This document shows positions 1 through 5,383 of a DNA stretch of 5,383 nt, piece after piece (the stretch's first letter is position 1; each line of letters starts with the position of its first letter). The notes under the pieces were generated by a model. It was not told the DNA's origin and made no database searches. It saw only the letters and a program-made list of their open reading frames with translations. The stretch covers positions 1 through 5,383 of the forward strand of contig JALUYN010000682.1 of assembly GCA_027012915.1 (NCBI GenBank), written 5' to 3'. A program made the position numbers and the translations under genes. This stretch comes from Cellvibrionaceae bacterium (GTDB lineage: Bacteria; Pseudomonadota; Gammaproteobacteria; Pseudomonadales; Cellvibrionaceae).

Positions 1-824
1 TCGCCATTGACGATGCCGTAGCATTCCACCTCGGTTTCTGCGGTGTCGCCCGGGCGTTGGCGAATCAATATGTGAATACAATCGTTGCTGTGAAGTTGCT
101 GTAATTGCCGACGATCTATACTGATCTTGTGGCTCGTGTACACCAGTGGGTCGCGTTTGAAATCCAGATCTTCCGCTTTGGCTTTTTCCAGCAGTGCGCT
201 GGAGAGCAGGGCACAGGGGAATATCTCCGGGAAACTGGCTTTGCCTTCCACTTCGTTAATAAAGTCGGATTGTTCCTGAAGAGAACTGCACAGGAAGTTC
301 TTGGCATTGCTGGTGGTCATAAATTTGCGTTTGACAAAATAGTCGCTGCCCTCGAGGAACTCGCGATCAGTGAGGGGCGTTAACATGGTCAGGTCCGGCA
401 GCTCAGCGTCGGGCAGAACCAGAGGTTGTTTTGACTCTTTCTTGAAACCCATCAGGCTGAGTTTGCCGTCGGCTTTCACTACCATCCGATTGCTGAGTAC
501 GGTGTTGTCGTCTTGCTCGCTCAGCTGGGATTTCTTGATCTGGACTTCAACGTTTTGGTTGGGCTTGACCGCGTTTGCAAAAGAGAACTGATAGTTGCTG
601 AAGTTAAGACCTTTGTCCTCGATCAACGTCTCTTCCTGGTGCTCCTGCCGGTATTGATGAATTACGCCTTCGATCAGCATCTCCAATTGAAAGCCCAGAA
701 GAATTGGGCCGCCAAAGGGGTTGCGCTCCACCTCTTGCCATTTCAGCTTGTCATGAAACAGGTTGAAGTCGTCGGTGGAATTACGGGCGATATCCACGTG
801 CAGCGGAGTAAAGGTGTAACCCAT
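1..824 (-). CDS. Hotdog-fold (MaoC/FabZ-like) protein of unknown function, 3' end missing
   Basis: The minus strand is open from an ATG at 824 to the window edge, giving 274 complete codons without a stop; the 3' end lies outside. The start is supported by AAGGA ten bases upstream. A nearby upstream ATG is in another frame. The N-terminus (MGYTFTPLHVDIARNSTDDF, then NLFHDKLKW) carries D19-x-N21-x-x-H24 followed by a glycine-rich PFGGPILLG segment at 36-44. This resembles the active-site D-x-N-x-x-H and the following G-x-PI-x-x-G helix of MaoC/R-hydratase hotdog proteins. Residues about 155-255 look like a second, degenerate copy: a similar helix layout (about 172-215) but NFLCS in place of the catalytic motif. 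There is no signal peptide, so it is probably cytoplasmic. The true substrate is unknown; acyl-CoA or acyl-ACP binding is inference only. It may be related to small hotdog families such as DUF3581, which I cannot confirm. It is separated from the multicopper oxidase by 93 bases and may have its own promoter. Confidence 0.8.
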   Translation of the reverse strand, partial: MGYTFTPLHVDIARNSTDDFNLFHDKLKWQEVERNPFGGPILLGFQLEMLIEGVIHQYRQEHQEETLIEDKGLNFSNYQFSFANAVKPNQNVEVQIKKSQLSEQDDNTVLSNRMVVKADGKLSLMGFKKESKQPLVLPDAELPDLTMLTPLTDREFLEGSDYFVKRKFMTTSNAKNFLCSSLQEQSDFINEVEGKASFPEIFPCALLSSALLEKAKAEDLDFKRDPLVYTSHKISIDRRQLQQLHSNDCIHILIRQRPGDTAETEVECYGIVNG

Positions 825-878
825 GTTTTCTTGATCCTTGTTGACCTCGTCTGTTCATGCCGCTGCGAGGTCTAATAA

Positions 879-899
879 CAGTTTTGGTAACCGAAAGTG
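879..899. promoter_or_regulatory. Imperfect 21-bp palindrome upstream of the hotdog gene, possible operator
   Basis: The gap between the multicopper oxidase stop and the hotdog start contains an odd-length inverted repeat centred on base 889, with a GGTAACC core flanked by T-rich and A-rich arms. Eight of ten arm positions pair. With only one central base it cannot fold as a good RNA hairpin, so a dimeric repressor or activator site is the more natural reading. No recognised consensus fits. A weak -10-like TTATTA lies just downstream on the minus strand, overlapping its edge. A match this good could still arise by chance in a gap of this size. Confidence 0.25.
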
Positions 900-917
900 T
901 AGTAGAAATATTGCGCT

Positions 918-2318
918 TTAACTGACTTCTATAAAACCCATCAAGCCGGTTTTCATATGCTCGATTACGTGGCAGTGATACATCCAGCGGCCGGGGTTGT
1001 CTGCGACAAAGGCAATTTTCACACGCTCGTTTTTGGCCATGAGCACGGTGTCGGTAAACCAGGGGTCAATGCGGCGGCGATTGGATTTGATCACCTTGAA
1101 CATAAATCCGTGCAGATGAATCGGGTGGTGGTGCGGGGTGTTGTTTTTCAAATCGAAAACATAGGTCTTGCCCAGTTCCAATCGGGCCAGTGGCTCGGGA
1201 ATGTTGTTTGCGCTCATACCTTCCCAGGCGCGCCGATTGATGGTCCAGAATTTGTGTTTGGCTTTGCCCTGGTCGTCGGCGGGGGTGATGGCTCCCTCCC
1301 ACTCGAAGACGAATTTCAGCGTTTCGGCATTGCCCAGATCCGGTTCGGGAATAGGATTGAGTGGCAGCTTAGGCATGGGGCCCGCCGGCGGTAGGGATGA
1401 GTCAATGCTGCGCAGTCTGACAAAATCAAAAAACAGTCGACCTTTGCCATTTTGTATTTCGATTTCCTCACCGGCTGCTGGTGCTTTCAGGGCAATATCG
1501 ACACGCATGCCGGCGCCAAGTGCATGTTCCTTGAGAGGGATGGGCTGTGGCAGTGGGTTGGCGTCAATGCTGACGATATAGGCCGGATAGTTCTTGACCC
1601 TGAGCTTGTAGACCAGTGTGTTGTCGATATTGGCGAAGCGCAGGCGAGTCCACTGCCCTGCCGCAATATCAAAGGTGGGCTTATGCAGACCATTGACCGT
1701 TTCATAGTTGCCGGGTGTGCCCATTCGAGCTGCATAGCGAGGAATGCTCAGCGGTTTGAAAGAACCATCGTCGTTCAGGTGCCAGTTCTTTAGCGCCAAA
1801 GGCAGGTCTGTGCCAAATTCACTGGGTTCGAATCCTTGCCCCGGTGCTTCTTCGATAACCATCAGCCCCGCCAGGCCTTTGCCCAGTTGTACCACGCTGT
1901 TGACGTGGGGGTGGTACCAGAAGGTTCCGGCATCTGGTGGTGTAAAGCGGTAGACAAACAACTGTCCGGGCATGATGGGCGCCTGGGACAAAAATGGCAC
2001 ACCGTCCATGGCAATGTCGATACGCAAACCGTGCCAGTGGATGGTGGTGGGTTCGCGCAGTTTGTTGACTACCGTGATTTCGATGGGTTGCCCCTGACGG
2101 CCCCGCAATACAGGGGCGGGGTATTGGCCATTGAAGCCCATTCCGGGAGTTTGCGTGCCGGGGATTAGTTCGAAGTCGGCTTCTTCCAGTGTCAGGGTGT
2201 AGCGATAATCACCGTGCTGCGTCAGTTTTACCTGTGGCATACAGGCAGTGGCGGCCAATCCGGCGCCTGCTATCAAGCTTTGTTTTAGCAGTGCACGTCG
2301 TCCCAATGTTGCGCTCAT
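918..2318 (-). CDS. Multicopper oxidase, laccase/CueO type, exported
   Basis: The protein has 466 residues, a typical three-cupredoxin-domain length. All four copper-ligand motifs are present: HWHG (94-97), YHPH (135-138), HPIHLHG (398-404) and HCHVIEH (448-454). These supply the trinuclear cluster and the type 1 copper (H398, C449, H454). The family couples one-electron substrate oxidation (cuprous or ferrous ions, phenols) to reduction of oxygen to water. The residue ten after the type 1 cysteine, the axial position, is L459 rather than the methionine of CueO. The Met-rich copper-binding insert of CueO is absent. The N-terminus has a twin-arginine-like GRRALLK and a hydrophobic run ending in LAATAC (C26). 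This suggests Tat export as a folded copper protein, possibly as a lipoprotein, although alanine at -3 makes a weak lipobox. The start has AGAGGA just upstream and lies 15 bases after the DUF1513 stop, so it is very likely the last cistron of that operon. Ferroxidase or cuprous oxidase activity is inferred from context. Confidence 0.93.
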   Translation of the reverse strand: MSATLGRRALLKQSLIAGAGLAATACMPQVKLTQHGDYRYTLTLEEADFELIPGTQTPGMGFNGQYPAPVLRGRQGQPIEITVVNKLREPTTIHWHGLRIDIAMDGVPFLSQAPIMPGQLFVYRFTPPDAGTFWYHPHVNSVVQLGKGLAGLMVIEEAPGQGFEPSEFGTDLPLALKNWHLNDDGSFKPLSIPRYAARMGTPGNYETVNGLHKPTFDIAAGQWTRLRFANIDNTLVYKLRVKNYPAYIVSIDANPLPQPIPLKEHALGAGMRVDIALKAPAAGEEIEIQNGKGRLFFDFVRLRSIDSSLPPAGPMPKLPLNPIPEPDLGNAETLKFVFEWEGAITPADDQGKAKHKFWTINRRAWEGMSANNIPEPLARLELGKTYVFDLKNNTPHHHPIHLHGFMFKVIKSNRRRIDPWFTDTVLMAKNERVKIAFVADNPGRWMYHCHVIEHMKTGLMGFIEVS

Positions 2319-2333
2319 TGCAATCCTCTCGTA

Positions 2334-3479
2334 TCAGGTTTGGGAACTATGGTTTTGAGAACTATGGTTTTCGGAAACATAGTTCATATGATTGTCCCAG
2401 CGGCGTCCTGCAAAGTAGTGGCTGTGCTGCCGGTTTTGCATCAGGTCGGCAGCACCGACACTGGTTATTTGGCCTTGGCCATTGCTGAGTGCAAACTCGC
2501 GTGAGTTTGGATCAAAGGCCACGCCGGCGCCGTCTCTCTGTTTGATTATTGACAGCAACTTTCGCTCCCGCAGATCCCAGGCGCTGACGATGCCGCCACG
2601 GGGGGAGCTTAACAGCGCACGATGGCCGTCATCGCTGATGCAGACGCTGCCGGTGTACTGTTGATGGCGTTGCCAGATCATTTCGTCCTCAGCCAGCGGT
2701 TGCAGTTGTTGCTCACCTGCGTGTTGGTAAGCGAGTGGCAGCAAGGTGTCAGGATCTCCCTGAAATTGAACGGCCACGACCACGCTGTCGTCGGGTGCAA
2801 CAGCCAGGTGACGAATGCTCTGCTGGTGGTGTGGTGGGAGGAATGCATCAATCAAAGTGCCGGATTCACTGTCTACGTAAGCCAGTGATGGTTGCATGGT
2901 GTCGAGATTGAGTTTGTCCCTGCCGCGCTCCGGGTGCGTTTGTATGCCGCCGTTGGCAACTGCCAGGGTGCGGCCGTCGTTGAGCAAGGCCAGCTGATGT
3001 GGTCCGATGCCGTGGCTATGCCACTCTCCGAGCCGCTTGAAGCCGCTGCGAATATCGTAAATACCAATGCAGCCACTGCTATTGTCGATGTTGTTTTCGG
3101 TGGTGAACAGGTGGCGACCGTCAACGCTGACGCAACCGTGACCATAGAAGTGACGGTTCGGAGCAGAGGTAATGGTGTGTTGCAATGTGCCGCGGTTCAG
3201 GTCGACGACATAGGCTCGTGTGCCCGGGCGCCTGGCGAAGAACAGCGCCTGTTGATTGCCAGGCAGGGCCAGACTGTCGTGGGCCCGCCACGGGACTTCC
3301 AGCGCAAACACGTCTTCGCCGTTGCGTCCCACTCCTGCGATGAAATGTTTGCCTTCGGGCGTCGTATAGGCCGATAGCAGTAGACCGGAAGTCGCGGATT
3401 GGCCAGCGAACTGCTGCATCCCCAATAATCCAGCGGCTAAAACTGAGCCACTACCCAGCAGCAGTTGCCGACGTTTCAT
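2334..3479 (-). CDS. DUF1513 family periplasmic beta-propeller protein
   Basis: This 381-residue protein begins MKRRQLLLGSG, a twin-arginine-like signal, followed by a hydrophobic stretch to about residue 25. The body reads as repeated beta-propeller blades with recurrent D-G-R turns. Family-like segments include NRHFYGHGCVSVDGRHLFTT (108-127), GIGPHQLALLNDGRTLAVAN (157-176), and GGIQTHPERGRDKLNLDTM just after it. Conserved-looking histidines are H110, H114, H154, H156, H161 and H182. The fold's usual end is reached at GRRWDNH (358-364). After that comes a 17-residue tail made largely of a duplicated NHSSQ unit (371-380), which seems to be an extension. The biochemical role of DUF1513 is not established; it regularly sits beside imelysin and di-heme oxidoreductase genes in clusters tied to iron limitation, so a periplasmic or envelope partner is inferred. 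It starts 8 bases after the imelysin stop, and its Shine-Dalgarno GAGGT overlaps that TGA, indicating translational coupling. Confidence 0.88.
   Translation of the reverse strand: MKRRQLLLGSGSVLAAGLLGMQQFAGQSATSGLLLSAYTTPEGKHFIAGVGRNGEDVFALEVPWRAHDSLALPGNQQALFFARRPGTRAYVVDLNRGTLQHTITSAPNRHFYGHGCVSVDGRHLFTTENNIDNSSGCIGIYDIRSGFKRLGEWHSHGIGPHQLALLNDGRTLAVANGGIQTHPERGRDKLNLDTMQPSLAYVDSESGTLIDAFLPPHHQQSIRHLAVAPDDSVVVAVQFQGDPDTLLPLAYQHAGEQQLQPLAEDEMIWQRHQQYTGSVCISDDGHRALLSSPRGGIVSAWDLRERKLLSIIKQRDGAGVAFDPNSREFALSNGQGQITSVGAADLMQNRQHSHYFAGRRWDNHMNYVSENHSSQNHSSQT
2340..2385. repeat. 15-bp tandem duplication plus overlapping hairpin at the 3' end of the DUF1513 gene
   Basis: Two adjacent 15-base units, 2340-2354 and 2355-2369, differ at one base only and encode NHSSQ twice. 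The segment 2374-2385 is an inverted partner. In the minus-strand mRNA, GAACUAUGUUU pairs with AAACcAUAGUUC to give an 11-bp stem with one bulged C and a CCGA loop (2359-2385). The same 5' arm could pair instead with the second unit. The structure ends about 40 bases before the multicopper oxidase start codon. Slippage duplication is the simplest origin; an effect on coupling or mRNA stability is possible. Confidence 0.75.
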
Positions 3480-3487
3480 GACGTACC

Positions 3488-4537
3488 TCAGTCTCCGTCA
3501 TTGCTGTTGAAGCCCATTTGCAGATCGAGCTTGCCAGGCAGTTCCCTCTTAAACAACGCGATCAGTTCGGGCAGCTGTTGGTATACGGCAGTGATTGCGT
3601 CAACGTCTTGCTCGTTGATCAGGGCGAACAGCCCAGCTTCGGCAGTCGGCAGCTTTTCCAATAGCTGCTGCAGATGCGCGTTTATCTCTGCGGCCAGCTC
3701 TGGTTGTTGTTTGGCCATGAGGAAGTCCTCGAGGCCCCCTTGGTGCATCAGGCGTTGCAGAGCTTCCAGGTTGAGTCGCAGGTTAGTCAGGGAGTGCTGT
3801 GAACGCCAGGATTCCAGCAGGTAGGGATTGCTGCGCTTGGCGCGATTATTTATTCCCAATGCTGGTGCCAGCTTGCGGCCTTTTATGATTTCCAAATGCG
3901 TCAGATAGCTGTCGATGATTGCCGCGATGGCATTGCCGCTTGCTGGGAAGTCGTCATTGGTCTCGCCGGGTGTGGTCAGTACGGCGGCGTACTTCTCGTC
4001 CCAAGCTGCAGATAATTGTTGAGTGACCGAGGCAAGATTTTCAGCTGCTGCTGCTTGTAGCTGGCAGCGCCGTTGCGGAGTGGACAGAGTTTTGGTCTGG
4101 GCATCGAACAGCAGATATTCCAGGGACCAAAGGCCACGACTGGCGACACTGGCTTTCTGCAGTCGCTCCAGAGTGATGGCTTGCTCTTCTTGCAGCAGGC
4201 TGCGGTTCTTGCGCGCTACCAGGTTTTTCTTGTCGGGCCAGAACTGGATTTCCCAGGCGAGGTTCAGGTCTCTGATGGGGCCGAATTGAATAGCCTGAAT
4301 GCGTTGCCAGCTGGCCATAGTGTTGCGCCACTGTGTTCTGCTGGCCTCATCGTCCGTCGGGCAATGCTCGGTAATAGTAGCCAGCAATAACTGGCTTTGC
4401 TTGGCGAGATCGCGGTACGCCGGTTGAATCACTTGTGAGGTGGTAGCATGCAAAAATTGTTGTTCAGGGGTGCGTTGGCTGCAACCGGAAATCAACAACA
4501 GTGATGTCAGCAATACGCTGATGCGGCGGAAGGTCAT
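3488..4537 (-). CDS. Imelysin-family (M75-like) lipoprotein
   Basis: This 349-residue protein starts with a Sec signal (MTFRRISVLLTSLLLISGC). The lipobox is ISGC with C19 as the lipidated residue, and a serine at +2 suggests the outer membrane. The mature part is almost entirely helical. Family hallmarks include FGPIRDLNLAWEIQFWPDKK (85-104), the GLWSLEYLLF motif (135-144), the KLAPALG region (222-228) and the characteristic C-terminus GFNSNDGD. The defining imelysin motif GxHxxE appears here as G-L-W-S-L-E, so the putative metal-binding histidine is replaced by W137 while E140 is kept. Imelysin proteins (insulin-cleaving metalloproteinase ICMP, iron-regulated IrpA, EfeO M75 domain) are mostly linked to iron uptake rather than proven proteolysis, and the lost histidine argues further against a peptidase. 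Start choice: AAGGA eight bases upstream of the ATG. It is preceded by a REP-like element and followed closely by the DUF1513 gene, so it heads a tight three-gene unit. Confidence 0.92.
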   Translation of the reverse strand: MTFRRISVLLTSLLLISGCSQRTPEQQFLHATTSQVIQPAYRDLAKQSQLLLATITEHCPTDDEASRTQWRNTMASWQRIQAIQFGPIRDLNLAWEIQFWPDKKNLVARKNRSLLQEEQAITLERLQKASVASRGLWSLEYLLFDAQTKTLSTPQRRCQLQAAAAENLASVTQQLSAAWDEKYAAVLTTPGETNDDFPASGNAIAAIIDSYLTHLEIIKGRKLAPALGINNRAKRSNPYLLESWRSQHSLTNLRLNLEALQRLMHQGGLEDFLMAKQQPELAAEINAHLQQLLEKLPTAEAGLFALINEQDVDAITAVYQQLPELIALFKRELPGKLDLQMGFNSNDGD

Positions 4538-4562
4538 TGGCTTTTTCCTTCTATATTTAGCC

Positions 4563-4641
4563 CGTTATTCCCGTGCAGGCGGGAAGCTCGTGAATCCTGA
4601 GTGCTTTTAAAACAGATCCCCCCGCTTGCCCGGGGATGACG
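4563..4641. repeat. REP-like (BIME/MITE-type) double-hairpin repeat
   Basis: Two inverted arms face each other. The left arm, 4563-4585, holds TTCCCG-tgcagg-CGGGAA. The right arm, 4617-4641, holds CCCCG-cttgcc-CGGGG and ends in GATGACG. The outer ends (CGTTAT and ATGACG) pair at five of six positions. Each arm folds on its own, and the whole can form a long imperfect stem. The pattern of CGTCATTCCCG...CGGGAA and CCCCG...CGGGGATGACG matches a dispersed intergenic repeat widespread in Gammaproteobacteria and mobilised by RAYT-like transposases. It sits between the di-heme oxidoreductase stop and the imelysin start, where it could attenuate transcription or protect the upstream mRNA 3' end. A terminator role is weak: the tract after the first minus-strand hairpin is GGATCTGTTTT, with poor U continuity. 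Confidence 0.8.
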
Positions 4642-4716
4642 TATCAGAATGAACATTCATACAAACCATACTGGTGACTCAAGGGCGTAATGCGGTTTCA
4701 AGAGCGGGCATTCTAG

Positions 4717-5383
4717 TTAAAGATCTGCAACAAATGCCAGTAATTGCTGACGTTGTTCTCCTGGCAATTGCTGATATGCCTTGCGACTGCGCGAGGCCTC
4801 ACCACCGTGCCAGAGAATGGCTTCCTCCAGCGACCGGGCGCGGCCGTCGTGTAGATAGTGTTCGTGACCGCTGACGATTTTTGTCAAGCCTATACCCCAC
4901 AGCGGCGGTGTGCGCCACTCGCGGCCGGTGGCGTTGAACTCTCGGGTGTGATCGGCGAGCTCTTCGCCCATATCGTGTAGCAGCAGGTCGGTGTAGGGGG
5001 CAATGCTCTGATTGGCCAGCCAGGCCTGGTGGTAGTCGCCAGCGGTGCGATGGGACGGTGTGTGGCACTGGTGGCATCCGATCTCTGAAAACAACACCTC
5101 GCCTTTTTGCACATTTTCGGCATTTGGGGTGCGTCGAGTTGGTACTGCCAGATTGCCAGTATAAAAGGTCACCTGATTGAGAATATGCCGACTGACTTCG
5201 GTGCCCTCTGCGTCATTGCCGTTGATTGTGTCCTGGCAAATACGCTGTTGCTCGGTGCAGTTTTCACTGACAAACAAATGGCTGGTAAGGCCCATGTCAC
5301 CATTAAATGCTGCCGCATTTTGTTGCAGCAACGAGGGTTGCCCGGCTTTCCAGCCAAAGCGGCCAGTCACAGTACTTTGGGTT
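4717..5383 (-). CDS. Di-heme oxidoreductase (DUF1111/DHOR, thiol-oxidoreductase-like), C-terminal part
   Basis: The last 221 residues are visible; the frame stays open to the right edge. A GTG at 5370 is internal, because conserved family sequence (GRFGWKAGQPSLLQQNAAAF) begins there and the frame continues upstream of it. Family length is roughly 450-500 residues, so about half is missing. A c-type heme motif, CHQCH (a CxxCH), is encoded at 5062-5076; the first heme site expected in the family would lie in the missing part. Other family segments are FNGDMGLTSHLF, a cysteine pair in NCTEQQRIC, HDMGEELADHTREF, WRTPPLWGIGL and HYLHDGRARSLEEAILWHGGEA near the C-terminus. The fold is related to bacterial cytochrome c peroxidases and MauG-like di-heme enzymes, and maturation by the Ccm system implies a periplasmic site. 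The physiological substrate is unknown. Its proximity to imelysin and DUF1513 matches a cluster usually tied to iron limitation. It ends 179 bases before the imelysin start, with a REP-like element between. Confidence 0.9.
   Translation of the reverse strand, partial: TQSTVTGRFGWKAGQPSLLQQNAAAFNGDMGLTSHLFVSENCTEQQRICQDTINGNDAEGTEVSRHILNQVTFYTGNLAVPTRRTPNAENVQKGEVLFSEIGCHQCHTPSHRTAGDYHQAWLANQSIAPYTDLLLHDMGEELADHTREFNATGREWRTPPLWGIGLTKIVSGHEHYLHDGRARSLEEAILWHGGEASRSRKAYQQLPGEQRQQLLAFVADL

Noticed and set aside
105..875. Plus-strand open frames at 105-383, 370-591 and 513-875
   Set aside because: They are shadows of the continuous minus-strand hotdog reading frame (1-824), which has a motif-bearing translation and a proper Shine-Dalgarno.
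825..917. Rho-independent terminator after the multicopper oxidase
   Set aside because: No GC-rich stem-loop followed by a T run is present on the minus strand; the only symmetry is the odd-centred palindrome with essentially no loop.
957..1394. Long plus-strand open frames opposite the multicopper oxidase (957-1394, 1168-1581, 1452-1793, 1836-2168)
   Set aside because: They lie antisense to a protein whose copper motifs are all intact, and their translations show no recognisable domain or convincing ribosome binding site.
2892..3377. Plus-strand open frame opposite the DUF1513 gene
   Set aside because: It is a complementary-strand artefact of a conserved beta-propeller gene; no domain or start signal supports it.
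4641..4662. Fur box between the di-heme and imelysin genes
   Set aside because: The AATG...CATT halves are only two bases apart, not the spacing of the 19-bp Fur consensus, and flanking bases do not match. A Fur site, if any, would be upstream of the di-heme gene outside the window.
4538..4716. tRNA, small RNA or a short gene in the largest gap
   Set aside because: The gap is accounted for by the REP-like element and the imelysin leader; no cloverleaf or short frame with a ribosome binding site is visible.
5368..5370. GTG as the start of the di-heme oxidoreductase
   Set aside because: The frame remains open upstream to the window edge (codons for T-Q-S-T precede it), and the visible part begins in the middle of the family sequence, lacking the first half.

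Overview
This 5.4 kb window comes from a moderately GC-balanced, Gram-negative chromosome. It is most likely gammaproteobacterial: the gene families point that way (an imelysin-family lipoprotein, a DUF1513 beta-propeller and a DUF1111 di-heme oxidoreductase side by side), as do the exported products with lipoprotein and twin-arginine-type signals and a REP-like double-hairpin repeat of a type common in Gammaproteobacteria. Every supported gene is on the minus strand, so the window reads from right to left. I cannot name the species.

From the right edge leftwards: (i) 4717-5383, the C-terminal part of a di-heme c-type oxidoreductase of the DUF1111 (DHOR) type, whose 5' end lies outside the window; (ii) 4538-4716, a 179-base gap holding a REP-like element at 4563-4641; (iii) 3488-4537, an imelysin-family (M75-like) lipoprotein; (iv) 2334-3479, a DUF1513 periplasmic beta-propeller starting 8 bases after the imelysin stop; (v) 918-2318, a laccase/CueO-type multicopper oxidase starting 15 bases after the DUF1513 stop; (vi) 825-917, a short gap with an imperfect palindrome; (vii) 1-824, the N-terminal 274 codons of an uncharacterised hotdog-fold protein that runs off the left edge. 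The last gene has no stop codon in the window and is easily missed.

The DHOR, imelysin and DUF1513 trio is a recurrent cluster in proteobacteria, generally linked to iron limitation. The notable point here is a multicopper oxidase as the last cistron of the same tightly spaced unit. The parts resemble those of the EfeUOB ferrous-iron system: an M75-type protein, a heme redox enzyme and a copper-binding oxidase. No permease is visible. My inference is a periplasmic redox metal-handling module (iron, possibly copper), with its electron chemistry split between a di-heme protein and a multicopper oxidase. The hotdog gene is separated by a 93-base gap and is probably an independent cytoplasmic lipid- or CoA-related function.
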